From NCBI RefSeq assembly GCF_014195655.1, contig NZ_JACICD010000013.1, forward strand, positions 1 to 64,000: a DNA stretch of 64,000 bases. Direction: 5' to 3'. Under the pieces are notes generated by a model. It saw only the letters and a program-made list of their open reading frames with translations. It made no database searches and was not told the DNA's origin. Made by a program: the position numbers and the translations under genes. The DNA is from Ancylobacter tetraedralis (lineage in GTDB: Bacteria > Pseudomonadota > Alphaproteobacteria > Rhizobiales > Xanthobacteraceae). This document shows, piece by piece, positions 50,132-61,600 of the stretch (positions are counted from its first letter, which is position 1; each line of letters starts with the position of its first letter).

Positions 50132-52362
50132 TAGTCGATCCTGTCGACGATTTCCGGCGGCAGCGCCCAGGAGGTCGCCTCCGGCGACACCGCGAGCGGC
50201 ATGGGGAAGGCACGGATCAGCGGGCCGTCATCATAGATCAGCGGCTGCCACTTGCCGTGCACCCAGGCCAGCACCGCGTTCCAGTCGGTGGCGCGGGAGC
50301 GGTCGAGGCAATAGGAGGAGAGGGTGGTGCGCCCGACGCCGGAATAGAAATCGCGCATGCGGTGGTCGATCTGGTGCTGCGGGTTGCCGAGCTCCAGCAT
50401 GCGCCCCTCGCCATCGCCATAGGTGGCGAACCACGCGCAGGGAATGCCGTAGGTCTCCGAGAGCACGAGCCCGTGCAGACTGGTGGAGACGATGGCGCGG
50501 CAGGAGACGATTTCCGCCACCTTGGCCTTCATGCCCTCCGGGGTCGGCGGGCAATGGGTGTTGATGAGGCGGATGCGGCCCTTGAACGCGTCCGGTATGC
50601 CGTAGCGCTTCAGCGTGGGCTTCACCGGCGCCTCGGGCGTGCGGTCTTCCAGCTCGGTGATGTGCAGGATGACGCCGAGATCGTGCGTCTTCTCCACATC
50701 CTTCATCGGCCAGAAGCGCGGCAGCATCCACACCGGATCCCCGAACACGTCCGGCACCTGCATGCCGGCGGCGCGCAGCGTGCGGGCGCTGTTGGGCCCG
50801 CGCAGCGCGTGAATGTGGAAATCGGTATCGGAGGGGCGCACATAGCCACGCACCAGCGGATCGACCGGGTTGCGCTCGGCATCGACCCCGGTGCCCCAGA
50901 AATGCAGCACCCCGTTGCGCTGGTTATGGCCAATCGTGCCCACCGCGACCATGCGCTCGATCGGCTGGTCGAAGCCGGCGCGCCGCACGGTGACACCCGC
51001 CATGCCGGCCACGATCAGCGCGCTCAGCGTATCGCCGAGATTGGCGTGCGGGGATTCGCGCGTCGTCGCCGCCCAGGACAGGGGAATGGAGATCCTGTCG
51101 GCATTCATGCGCAGCAGGGTGGCAACCTCGGGCGACATAGCCCGCGAGCCGCCCTTCACTTCCGCCACGACAGCCGGCGCCCGCTGCGAGGCCGCCAGAC
51201 GTATCACCGTTTCGCCGGTCCGCATCCCGTTCAACTCCTTCGCCGGCGCCGCGGCTGCGGCGAGCGCCCCGCTCGATTTGGCCTCGCTCACCGGGGGCCC
51301 GCTCGCCGGATCCCCCTCCTCGTCACGGTCCTGCTGGCGCAGCAGCGCGACGTCGTGCTGCAGCACCAGCCCCTTCACGACGGGATGCTCCCAGATACTC
51401 TTGCCCGAGGCCGCCTTGAGCGGCGACGGCGAGAAGGGAAAGGTCTCGATCAGCCGGTCGGCCTCGAAATGCGCCGGCTCCCAGGCGCGATCCACCGCAT
51501 CCATCACCGCCTGCCAGTCGGTCGGCAGGCCGCGGTCCTGGAAATAGGCGGGCACGTGCCGCCGCCGGAGGCCGAGATAGAGATCGACCATGCGCAGGTC
51601 CGCCGGCCCATTCGGATCGAGATCCAGCCGGCCGAGGCCGCGCGGCTCGGAGAGCGGGGGAAAATACAGGCAGGGAATGCCATAGGCCTCGGCGACGACC
51701 AGCCCGTGCATGCTCATCGAGACGATGCGCTCGCAGGCGAGAATCTCGTCCAGCTTGGCCTTCAGCGCGGGCACGCCGAGCGGCGTGACCGTGGTGATGA
51801 GATGGACATCCTTCTGGAATTCCTCGGGAATGCGGTAGCGAACGAAGGCGGGCTGCGGCCGCGCCTCGTAGGAGCGGTCGACCAACTCGGACAAATGCAG
51901 GATGACGCCGAGCTTCCATTTCTTGCGGATGCGCGGACGGTAGAAACGCGGCAGCAGCCAGGCCGGGTCGCCATAGACGCCGGGCCGCGGCCCGCCATTG
52001 CTCATCAGCCGCTCGGCCACCGGCCCGCTCGTGGCATGCAGCACGATGCCGTCATGGCCGGTGGGCGCGAAGGCGACCCGCCGGTCGACCGGAGCCGAGG
52101 GGTTGCGCCAGGGCGAGCAGCCGGTGCCCCACACATGCACCTCGCCGCCCTCGAACGTGTGACCGATCGCCCCGATCGCCGACATGCGGACCGAGCGGGA
52201 CTTGGCCGGCACGCGCCGCACCGGGACCCCCCCGACCATCGCCGTCATCACCGGGCTGAGAGCATCCTCGAAGTTCAGATAGTCCATGAGGGTGGTCGAA
52301 CCGGCCCAGCCGAGTCTCACCTCGCCCTCGGCCTGTACGATGGCGTCCAGCGGTGCCTTCAT
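50128..52362 (-). CDS. Tandem two-domain pyruvyltransferase-family protein
   Basis: 744 residues made of two copies of the pyruvyltransferase fold. Copy 1 (about 15-345) has YLNFEDALSPVMTAMVGGVP, VWGTGCSPW, VYGDPAWLLPRFY and RIVSMSMHGLVVAEAYGIPC. Copy 2 (about 420-735) has NLGDTLSALIVAGMAGV, FWGTGVDAERN, VFGDPVWMLPRFW and AIVSTSLHGLVLSETYGIPC. An Ala/Glu-rich linker (about 350-410) joins them. Both copies keep the S-x-H-G motif, so both may be active. The gene is first in the operon with kpsS and the SDR. The role is probably decoration of a surface glycan; the donor could be PEP, but the family also includes other nucleotide-dependent transferases. Confidence 0.82.
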   Translation of the reverse strand: MKAPLDAIVQAEGEVRLGWAGSTTLMDYLNFEDALSPVMTAMVGGVPVRRVPAKSRSVRMSAIGAIGHTFEGGEVHVWGTGCSPWRNPSAPVDRRVAFAPTGHDGIVLHATSGPVAERLMSNGGPRPGVYGDPAWLLPRFYRPRIRKKWKLGVILHLSELVDRSYEARPQPAFVRYRIPEEFQKDVHLITTVTPLGVPALKAKLDEILACERIVSMSMHGLVVAEAYGIPCLYFPPLSEPRGLGRLDLDPNGPADLRMVDLYLGLRRRHVPAYFQDRGLPTDWQAVMDAVDRAWEPAHFEADRLIETFPFSPSPLKAASGKSIWEHPVVKGLVLQHDVALLRQQDRDEEGDPASGPPVSEAKSSGALAAAAAPAKELNGMRTGETVIRLAASQRAPAVVAEVKGGSRAMSPEVATLLRMNADRISIPLSWAATTRESPHANLGDTLSALIVAGMAGVTVRRAGFDQPIERMVAVGTIGHNQRNGVLHFWGTGVDAERNPVDPLVRGYVRPSDTDFHIHALRGPNSARTLRAAGMQVPDVFGDPVWMLPRFWPMKDVEKTHDLGVILHITELEDRTPEAPVKPTLKRYGIPDAFKGRIRLINTHCPPTPEGMKAKVAEIVSCRAIVSTSLHGLVLSETYGIPCAWFATYGDGEGRMLELGNPQHQIDHRMRDFYSGVGRTTLSSYCLDRSRATDWNAVLAWVHGKWQPLIYDDGPLIRAFPMPLAVSPEATSWALPPEIVDRIDY

Positions 52363-53052
52363 ACTACCTCACGAATTTAAAGCAATTTCAAAACATCTGC
52401 GCCGCAGTGCCTCACATTTGGCGAGGCGTGAATAGTAGAATGATCATTTTCGTCACCCCTGTCCACTCCAACACAAATATTTACTGTTTTGGAAACTTCC
52501 GAACCCCACGTGGGTTGAATGCTCGCGGGCGTTCCCCTGCATCCGGAACGCAGCTTGCGGCAGGGTTCCGCGCCCCTGCGCAGAACCGCCCGACTTCCCG
52601 CCAGCATCGCTCGCGCATCGGCTACGCGCCGGGCGCGCGCCACCTGCCCAGCCATGCTGCGATGCGGCAGGCAGCGCATACCGCGCGATACTCTCCAATG
52701 GGGCGATACAAATTTTCTATGAACCCTTTTTTCATACCAATCGAGAATCCACGTTATTGTCCCATTATGATGAGTCTATATCGACCAACAACCGATCATT
52801 GTTTGCTCTTATATCGATCTAAAATTCATTCAAAATTCGATACATTAACAGTATATAGTGCAATTACTTGAAGAGAACGGTCTTAAAATACCATTTACGC
52901 GAGTCATTGACGAAATACTACATAAAATAGCATCTAGACATCGCTTCGCTTTTGATGCTGCAATGCACATCTCGCGAAATATCTAAAGGCGATCTGGCTG
53001 AACTCGGAGACTGTTCCCGCGCCAGATCGCCCACCAAGGAAACGGGTGGCTC
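52363..53052. promoter_or_regulatory. Long AT-rich divergent control region
   Basis: 690 bases between the tandem pyruvyltransferase (leftward) and the large glycosyltransferase (rightward). About 52365-52500 and 52700-52985 are AT-rich, with a GC-rich core at 52510-52700 that has no supported gene. The two flanks probably carry the two outward promoters. Open frames across it have unnatural composition. A purine-rich AAGGAAACGGG site just before 53053 serves the glycosyltransferase. Confidence 0.55.
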
Positions 53053-55587
53053 ATGAATCTCGAAGCCTTCGGACGTCAGACAGGGCGCGATTTCGGCCAG
53101 ACAAGCTTCGCTTCACTGGCCGAGAACCTGCGCGAGCGTCATGCGAGCGGCGATGACATCAGGCCCGAAGATCAACTTCAGAGTGCATGGAAGCTGGCTG
53201 ATTCTCGCCATAATTACTTACGAATTGCAAATGACGAGCACATCGTCGGCGGCGTCTTCGTCGAGGGCGGGCAATGCATCGCCTGGGGCTTCAACCGGTC
53301 CGACGTGCTGAAGCCCGTGACGCTGCGCCTCGTCGTCGATGGCGCCACCGTGTTCGAGCGCACCACCGCCCCAGAGGCGCTCATGCCGATTCACCCCACC
53401 GGCTACCTGCTCTCCGGGCATCGGCAGATGCGTCTCACCATCGACGGCGCGGGCGCCGCGGCCCCCGCCTTCGACGCGCAGGACTACTGGGCTGACGCCG
53501 AGACCCGCGAGGACCTCGCCAATTTCATCATCGGCATCGCTGACAGCGCCCGCGAGGGGCGCCTGCACCATCTGGTGTGGCACGAGATTCCCAACGTGAC
53601 GCGGCGACTGGAGACCTCCGACGAGCCGCCGGCGCGCTGGCGCGCCTCGACCTACACGCGCTACATGGCGGACCGCCTCGGTCTGCAGGGCAAGCTCTCG
53701 GGCGGCCAGTCGGTGGCCAACTGGATCGTCTCCGACGTCTTCGAGGACTGGTACAAGCGGCAGGTCTTCTGCCTCACCGACGAAATTCACGCGCTGCTCA
53801 GCGAGCCGGTCATGAACCGGCGCGTGATGAAGCACGAAATCAGCCTGACATTATTCGCCTTCTGGCGGCGGCATTACCCGCATGTCGACATCTTCACCGA
53901 CGATGGCTTGCGGCTGGTGCAGTACAAGTTCGCCACCGCGCCCTACATCGCCGACAAGAACAACGTGAAGCTGGTCTCGGAAGGGCTGCGGCGCTCGCTC
54001 TCGGCGCCGGCCGACATGTACCGCAACCGGGAACTGCCCTGGAGCTGGTACTGGCTCTTCCTGCTGGAGGACCAGGGGCTCGGCAGCCGCATGCGCGAGG
54101 AGGGCTTTGTCCGCCTCACCAGCTTCAAGGAGGTCGCGCTCGACGTCACCCAGCCCGACCGTCTGTCCTTCGCCCCGCATATCTGGCGCGCCTATTGGGG
54201 GGCTGGCGGCACCTCCGCCTTCACCCGCTTCGACCTCGCGCTGATCTCGATCCTCGCCGACACGCCCAATCCCGAGCTGGCCATCGCCGAGCGCGGGGCG
54301 GATTTCTGGAGCGAGCGGCTGCGCAGCGACATCTATGCCCGCACGCCGCAGCTCTCCGTGCTGTCCGCCACCGGGCGGATCGAGGCGACCCCTGCCGCCC
54401 TCGATGACGAGGTCCCGCGCCGCGATCTGGTGATCATCGGCTATGCCAACACCACCGGCGTGGGGCGCAACCTCGCCATGTTCACCGAGGCGCTGTCGGG
54501 CTTCAACCCGCTGGTGTTCAACGCCGATGACGGCGCCTGCCTCAACCCCGAGACCGGCTATAATCCGGCCATCGGCGTGCGCGCCCGCGTGGTGCTGCTC
54601 TGCATCAATGCCGACCGCGCGCCCGAGATGATCGCCCGCTTCGCCGGCATCTGCGAGGAAGCCCACATCATCGGCTTCTATCTCTGGGAAAGCGACCGGC
54701 CGCCGGCCAACCACACGCTGGGCGCGCTGGCGGTCGACGAGATCTGGGCGCCGAGCAACTATGTCGCGGATGCCTACGCCAAGATCACCTCGGTGCCGGT
54801 CAAGGTGGTGGACAAGGGGCTGCACGCGCCGCTGGCCTACACCCCCTTCCTCGACCGCTTCCGGCGCGACCCCGCGGAATTCATCTTCCTCACCGCCGCC
54901 GAGTTCGGCTCCTCCATCGTGCGCAAGAACCCGCTCGACGTGGTCAAGGCGTTCCAGCGGGCATTCGATGGCAGCGACCTCAACGTGCGCCTCGTCATCA
55001 AGATCCGCGAGGTCACGCCCGGCCACTGGAGCAACATCGATTCATACTGGGAGGAAATCGAGGAGCGGATCGCCGGCGACGACCGGATCAGCATTCTCGA
55101 GGGCAACCTGACGCCCGAGGAATACTGGACGCTGCTGTGGACGGTCGACGCGATGGTGTCGCTGCACCGTTCCGAGGGTTTCGGCTACGTGATCGCCGAC
55201 GCCATGTTCGCGGACAAGGCGGTGATCGTTTCCGACTATTCCGGCTCGCAGGATTTCTGCGACGAGCAGACCGCCTTCCTCGTTCCCGTGCAGCAGACCC
55301 CGGCGCCGCCGGAATCGCTCGCCAGTCGCGGCTATATCGGCCAGTGGGGCATTCCCGATGTCGAGGCGGCCGCGCGCGCCATGTATCAGGCGGCGGAAGA
55401 CGGCGACCTCCGGGCCATGCGCGCCCGCGCCGGCCAGGAGCGCGTGCTGCGCAAATACGACTTCGCCAACTGGACGCAGGCCGTCTCGGCGGAGATCGCC
55501 GAGCGGATCGAGCGCAGCCGTCGCAAGCACGAGGAGACGGCGAACACGATCGCGCCGTCCGCGCCGGTGGCGACATCGCAATCGTAG
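53053..55587 (+). CDS. Large glycosyltransferase with GT4-type C-terminal domain
   Basis: 844 residues. The first 450 or so do not match a family I know, though they contain a run near residues 295-400 (TAPYIADKNNVKLVSEGLR, LPWSWYWLFLLEDQGLGSRM). From about residue 455 a GT-B fold follows: LVIIGYANTTGVGRNLAMFTEAL, IIGFYLWESDRPP, VDEIWAPSNYVADAY and the donor site VSLHRSEGFGYVIADAMFADKAVIVSDYSGSQDF. The E-x7-E motif is E-x7-D here. It probably builds the repeat unit of the surface polymer in this locus. AAGGAAACGGG precedes ATG 53053. It is the first plus-strand gene before the rkpA-like synthase, 102 bases away. Confidence 0.8.
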   Translation: MNLEAFGRQTGRDFGQTSFASLAENLRERHASGDDIRPEDQLQSAWKLADSRHNYLRIANDEHIVGGVFVEGGQCIAWGFNRSDVLKPVTLRLVVDGATVFERTTAPEALMPIHPTGYLLSGHRQMRLTIDGAGAAAPAFDAQDYWADAETREDLANFIIGIADSAREGRLHHLVWHEIPNVTRRLETSDEPPARWRASTYTRYMADRLGLQGKLSGGQSVANWIVSDVFEDWYKRQVFCLTDEIHALLSEPVMNRRVMKHEISLTLFAFWRRHYPHVDIFTDDGLRLVQYKFATAPYIADKNNVKLVSEGLRRSLSAPADMYRNRELPWSWYWLFLLEDQGLGSRMREEGFVRLTSFKEVALDVTQPDRLSFAPHIWRAYWGAGGTSAFTRFDLALISILADTPNPELAIAERGADFWSERLRSDIYARTPQLSVLSATGRIEATPAALDDEVPRRDLVIIGYANTTGVGRNLAMFTEALSGFNPLVFNADDGACLNPETGYNPAIGVRARVVLLCINADRAPEMIARFAGICEEAHIIGFYLWESDRPPANHTLGALAVDEIWAPSNYVADAYAKITSVPVKVVDKGLHAPLAYTPFLDRFRRDPAEFIFLTAAEFGSSIVRKNPLDVVKAFQRAFDGSDLNVRLVIKIREVTPGHWSNIDSYWEEIEERIAGDDRISILEGNLTPEEYWTLLWTVDAMVSLHRSEGFGYVIADAMFADKAVIVSDYSGSQDFCDEQTAFLVPVQQTPAPPESLASRGYIGQWGIPDVEAAARAMYQAAEDGDLRAMRARAGQERVLRKYDFANWTQAVSAEIAERIERSRRKHEETANTIAPSAPVATSQS

Positions 55588-55689
55588 GACGCTCTCGGAG
55601 CGCCCGCGCGCCGTCGCCTCCGCGATGGCGCGCCAGCGCGCGGCGGATGAGCCGCTGCACAGCCGGACCTCGACGTCCGGCGCAGCCAA

Positions 55690-58600
55690 ATGAGGTGTCG
55701 TTTGGATAGTTTCGTTCAGGGTGCGGGTGCCGTCCTGCCGTCCGCTTCCCCACAGGCGCCGCAGGATCAGGCGCCGCACGGCGCGGCCCGCACGGCTGGC
55801 CGTCTCGCGGCCATTGTCGGCTGTTCCTGCCGGCTGCCGGGCGCGCCCGACGAGGCCGCGTTCTGGTCGCTTCTGGCGCGCGGGGAATGCGCCGTCAGCG
55901 CCATTCCGGCCGATCGCTGGGCGCATGAACGTTTCCTGCATCCGGCCCGCGGGGTGGCGGGACGCACCTATACGTTCGCCGCCGGCGCGCTGGACGACAT
56001 TTACGGCTTCGATCCTGGCGCCTTCGGCCTCTCCCCGCGCGAGGCGGAGCAGATCGATCCGCAGCAGCGGCTGCTGCTGGAGCTGGTGCGCGAAGCGTTC
56101 GAGGATGCCAATATCCCGCTCTCGTCGGTGGTGAACGCGCCGGTCGGCGTGTTCGTCGGCGCCTCCTCGCTCGACCATTCGCTGCACTTCGTCTCCGACA
56201 TCGCCGCCGCCGACGCGCATTTCGTCACCGGCAACGCGCTGTCGATCATCGCCAACCGCATTTCCCACGTCTTCAGCTTCACCGGGCCGAGCCTCGCCAT
56301 CGACACCGCCTGCTCGTCCTCGCTGGTCGCCTTCGACCGCGCGGTGCGGGCGATCGAGACCGGGGAGATCGACACCGCCGTGGTGGCGGGCGTCAATGTG
56401 CTGGCGAGCCCGTTCAATTTCGTCGGCTTCGCGCGGGCCGGCATGCTTTCGCCCACCGGGCTCTGCCGGCCCTTCTCGGGGCAAGCCGACGGCTATGTCC
56501 GCGCCGAGGGTGGCGTGGTGACGATCCTGCGCCGCCTCGATACACCGCGCGCCATGGGCGCCACGCCGCGTGCGGTGGTGGTGGCGACCGGCACCAATTC
56601 CGACGGGCGCACGCTCGGCATCGCCATGCCCGAGAGCCGAGCCCAGCAGCGCCTTCTCGAAGAACTCTATGCCGCGCGGGACATCGACCCCGACACGCTC
56701 GCCTTCGTCGAGGCGCACGGCACCGGCACGCTGGTCGGCGATCCGGCCGAGGCGCGCGCGGTCGGCGCGGCGCTGGGCCAGCGCCGCCGCTCGCCTCTCC
56801 CTATCGGCTCGGTGAAGTCCAATATCGGCCATCTCGAACCCGCCTCCGGCCTCGCCGGCCTGCTCAAGGCGCTGGGGGCGCTGGAGCGCGGGCATTTGCC
56901 GGCCTCGCTGCATCTCGACACGCTGAATCCGCATATCGACTTCGCCGCGCTCAACCTCGCCCCCGCCACCGAGGCCAGCGCGCTGCCGGTCGAGGCGCGG
57001 CTGGCCGGCATCTCCTCCTTCGGCTTCGGCGGCACCAACGCCCATGTGGTCATCCGCCTGCCCGAGGCGCACGAACTCCCCGCCCCCGGCCCGGCGCCGG
57101 CGGCACGGGTGCTGATGATTTCCGCCCACAGCGCCCCCGCCCTCTCGATGCTGGCCGAGCGCTATGCCGAGCGGCTGGAGGGGGAGGTCGCGCCCGGGCG
57201 CCTCGCCCATGCCGCCGCGCATGGCCGCGCGCGGCTGGACCATCGCCTGGCGGTCTCGGTGAACGACCCCCATGCGGCGTCGAAGCTGCGCGCGATTGCC
57301 CGGAATGGGGGCGAGGGTGCCCTGCTGCGCGGCACGATGCCGGGTACCGGGACAGGCGTCGCCTTCGTCTTCACCGGCAATGGCGGGCAATATGCCGGCA
57401 TGGGACGCGCCGCCTGGCAGGCCAGCGCGGCCTTTCGCGCACGCGTCGAGGAGATCGATTCGCGATTCGAGCCGTTGGCCGGCTGGTCTCTGGCCGGCGC
57501 CTTCCAGCGCCCGCCCGACGAGGCGACGCTGGCCGCCACCGAGATCGCCCAGCCGCTCATCTTCGCGCTCGAGATTGCGCTGGCGCGGGTGCTGATGGAG
57601 GCCGGGTGCCGCCCCGCGGCGGTTCTGGGCCACAGCGTCGGCGAAATCGCCGCCGCGCATATTTCTGGCGCCCTCACCCTGGCGGACGCCGTCCACCTCA
57701 TCCACTGGCGCAGCCGCCTGCAGGGGCGCACGCGCGGCACCGGGCTGATGGCCTTCCTGATGGCGAGCCCCACACGGGCGGCCGAACTGATCGGCGCCGC
57801 CCGGCAGCCGGACGTGGTCATCGCCGCCTTCAACGCGCCCAAAGGCGTCACCCTTTCCGGGCCGGCGGCGGGCATCGACGCCGTGCTGCGCCTGGCGCGG
57901 CGTCAGGGCGTCGTCGGCAAACGGCTCGGCATCGATTACCCCTTCCATTCGCCCGGCATGTCCGAACTCTACGAGCCGATGATCGAGGTGCTCGCCGGCC
58001 TCAAGCCGCGCGCGCCGGTCCTGCCGTTCATTTCCGCGGTCACCGGCGGGCCGATCACCGATGATTCCCTCGATTCCGGCTATTGGTGGGACAATATCCG
58101 CCACCCCGTGATGTTCGACGCCGCCATCCGCACGGCGGCGCAGGACAATGGCATCGGCATCTTCCTGGAGATCGGCCCCAAGGCCGTGCTCACCGGCTTC
58201 GTGCGGGAGATCCTCGCCGATGCCGGCCGGCCGGCGACGGTGCTCGCCTCGCTGCAGGAGAAGGACGGCCAGGAGACGGACAAGTCGGGCGAGGACCCGA
58301 TCGAGCGCACCCTGTTGGCCGCGCTGGCCAGCGGCGCGGCGATGGACGAGGAAAAACTGTTCGGCCCCGCGCAGGCGCCCGGCCGCTTCGACCTGCCCAA
58401 GACGCCCTGGCAGCGCCAGACCATCCGCCCGCCGCGCTCGGCGGAGGCGATCGACCTCACCGGGGCGGGCGTCGAGGATCACCCGCTGCTCGGCATCCGC
58501 CTCGATGGCGAACGCCGCGAATGGCGCGGCCTCATCGACATCGAATCCCGCCCCTTCCTCGCCGATCACAAGGTGGGCGGCCATGTCGTGGTGCCCGCAA

Positions 58601-61600
58601 CGGGCCTGGCCGAAATGGCGCTGGCGGCGGGCCATGCGGCGTTCGGCCGTGCGTGGCTTCGGCTGGAGGATTTCGACATTCTCGCCGCACTCCGGCTCAC
58701 CCCCGGCGAGAGCGTCGAGACGCGGGTGCGGCTGGAGAGCGAGGGCGGGGTGCTCATCCACGCCCGCCCCCGCGGCGCCCGGGAATGGGTGCTCCACGCC
58801 CGCGGCCGTGTGATCGCCGAGCCGAACGCTCCCGCGCCACAGCCGGTGACGCAGCCCCCGCTCCGCGACGGCGATGAGAGGCCCGATGGCGGGCTCGACG
58901 CGGAAGCGCTCTATGCCGCCGCGACGCGGCTCGGGCTGGACTACGGCCCGGCCTTCCGGCTGGTTCGCCGCGCGCGCCGCACCGGGGCGACGATCGAACT
59001 GGATCTTGCTCCCGCCACGGTGCCCAATCCTTCCTACATCCTTTCCCCCACCCTGGCGGACGCTGCCCTGCACGGCCTCGTTCTGGCGGCCGACGCCCTG
59101 CCCGCCGCGGGCGGAATGGCCTATCTGCCGGTGCGCTTCGCCGCGCTCACCACGCGGGGAACCGCGCCCCCCGCGCACGCCACGCTGACCGTGCTCCGCG
59201 CCAGCCCGCGCGCCCTCGCTCTCGACGTGGTGCTGCGGGATGGCGCGGGCGCCGAGGTCGCCCACATGGAAGGCGTCGAGCTGCGCGCCGTCGCTCTGGC
59301 GACCGAGGACGAACTGGAGCACGATTTCCGCCAGAGCCTCGTGCGGCTGGGGCCGGCACGGAGCGAAGCCCATGGCCGGATCGACACGTTCCTCGCCAGC
59401 CGCGAGGAGGCCCCCACCGCCGACGACGCGCTGCTGCTCGACGCTCTCGCCTATTCCATCGCCCACCGCGCGGTGATCGGCATCGCGGGCAAGGAAGCGG
59501 TGGGCAAGGAATTGGCGGGCGCCGATCTGCCGCCCGACGGCTCGATCGACCCCGCGGCGCTCATCGCGCGCGGCCGCCTTTCCCCCGAGCGCCGCACGAG
59601 CCTGATTGCCCTGCTGACTCTGCTCGCCGAAGGTGGGCTCGCCCGCCGCACGGCGGAGGGGAACTGGCACGTGCTGGCGGACAGCGACCTGCCCCCGCCC
59701 GGGCCCCTGCTCACCGAGATCGCCGCGCTGGCACCCGATCGTGCCGCCGAACTCGCCCTGGGCGCGCGTCTGGCGGAGGATCTGGCGGCGCACCTGCGCG
59801 GAGAACTCACCATCGCGCATCCCGCCGGCCTGGCCGAGCACTGGGAAAGCGCTTCGCCCGCCGCCCGGCAGATTACCGCCGATGCGCGCGCGCTGACGGC
59901 CGCTTGCATCGGTTCCGACAAGGCCCCGCTCGCCGTCCTGCTGGTCGAACGGCACGGTACGGTGCTGGAGGCGCTGCGCGACCTCGTGGACGCCGGCGCC
60001 ATCACGCTGCAGGTGCTGCCGGCGGACGAGGCGGCCCGGCTGCGCCTTACCGACCGCATCCGCCCGTCCAGCGGCATCACGCTATGCGAGGAGACGGCGC
60101 TGCCGGCGGCCGACCTTATCCTTCACACCGACCCGCGCCAGACGCTCGATCCTGCCGGCGAGATGGCGAGGCGCCTCGCCACGGCCCTGCGGCCGGGGGG
60201 CGCGCTCATCGGCCTCACGGTGGCCGGGAGCGGCTTCGCCCGCCTGCTGGCAGCGGACGCACAAGCCGTCGGCGGGCGCCGGCTGCACGGCGCGCGGGCG
60301 GTGACGGAGATCACGCTCCTCACCGCCGCACAGGACGCCACGACGCAGCGGCCCACGCTGGAACAGGGTCTCGCCGCGCTGCTGGATGCCGAGGCGCACG
60401 GGTGTCTCATAAGCGGCCACGGCTACCGGATCGATCCCGACCGCGCGGCGCTGGAAGGCGCGGGCTCCGCCGGCCTTCTCCTGCATCGCCTCACAGCCCG
60501 CGACAGCGCGGCCTCACTCGCCGCTGCCATGGACGACGCGCGCACGCTGCTGGAGATGCTGCGCGCGCTGGGTTCGGCGCCGGCGCTCCACCTGCTGCTC
60601 GACGGCACGCCGCTCGGCGGGGCGCCCGCCACCGCCGCGCTGTGGGCCTTCGGCCGCGCGGCGAGCAACGAATATCCCGATCTCGCCATCAAGCTGATCG
60701 GTCTCGCGTCCCCGGTGATGGACACCCGCGCGCTGGGGGACCTCGCCCGCGCGATCGCCGACCTGCCGCTGGAGCGCGAACTGGTGGTCGGTCCGGAGGG
60801 TCTCCACGCGGTGCGTCTCGCCCCGGCCGCGCCGGAACCGACCTCACGCGAGGAAGCGGCGATGCGGCTGGTGATGGAGCGGCCCGGCTCGCTCGACCGG
60901 CTGGCCTGGCGGCCGCAGGCCCGCCGCGCGCCCGGCGCCGGCGAGGTGGAGATCGCGATCGCGGCGGCGGCGCTCAATTTCCGTGACGTGATGTTCGCGC
61001 AGGGACTGATCGGCGACGACATGCTGGCGCAGGGTTTCGCCGGCGCGACGCTCGGCTTCGAGGGCGGCGGCACCGTCACCCGCATCGGCCCCGGCGTCAC
61101 CGGGATCGCGGAGGGCGACGCCATCGTCGCCTTCGCGCCCGGCGCTTTTGCCACCCATGCCACCATCCCCGCCGCCGCCGTGCTGAACGTGCCGGCCGGC
61201 ATGTCGATCGAGGCCGCCGCGACACTTCCCGTCGCCTTCCTCACCGCCTGGTACGGCCTTGTGGAATGCGCCCGGCTGGCGGCGGGGGAGAGCGTGCTGA
61301 TCCATGGCGCCGCCGGCGGCGTCGGGCTGGCCGCGATGCAGATCGCCAAGGCACGCGGGGCGCGCATCATCGCCACGGCGGGTTCCCCGGAGAAGCGGGC
61401 GCTGGCGCGGCTGTTCGGCGCCGACATCGTGCATGATTCCCGCGACACCGCCTTCGCCACGCAGATCGCGGCGGAAGGCGGCTGCGACGTGGTGCTGAAC
61501 TCGCTCGCCGGGCGCGGCATGGAGCTCTCGCTGCGCGCGCTGAAGCCGTTCGGCCGTTTCATCGAATTGGGCAAGCGCGATTTCGTCGCCAATACCAGCC

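Noticed and set aside
52353..52871. 172-codon open frame in the divergent AT-rich region
   Set aside because: It starts antisense within the pyruvyltransferase gene, crosses AT-rich and GC-rich parts with changing composition and shows no motif or ribosome site.
55042..59955. 1637-codon open frame on the minus strand
   Set aside because: It lies antisense to the end of the glycosyltransferase and to the synthase, whose domains are unmistakable. High G/C at third positions suppresses stops on the opposite strand; the translation is Gly/Arg/His-rich without motifs.
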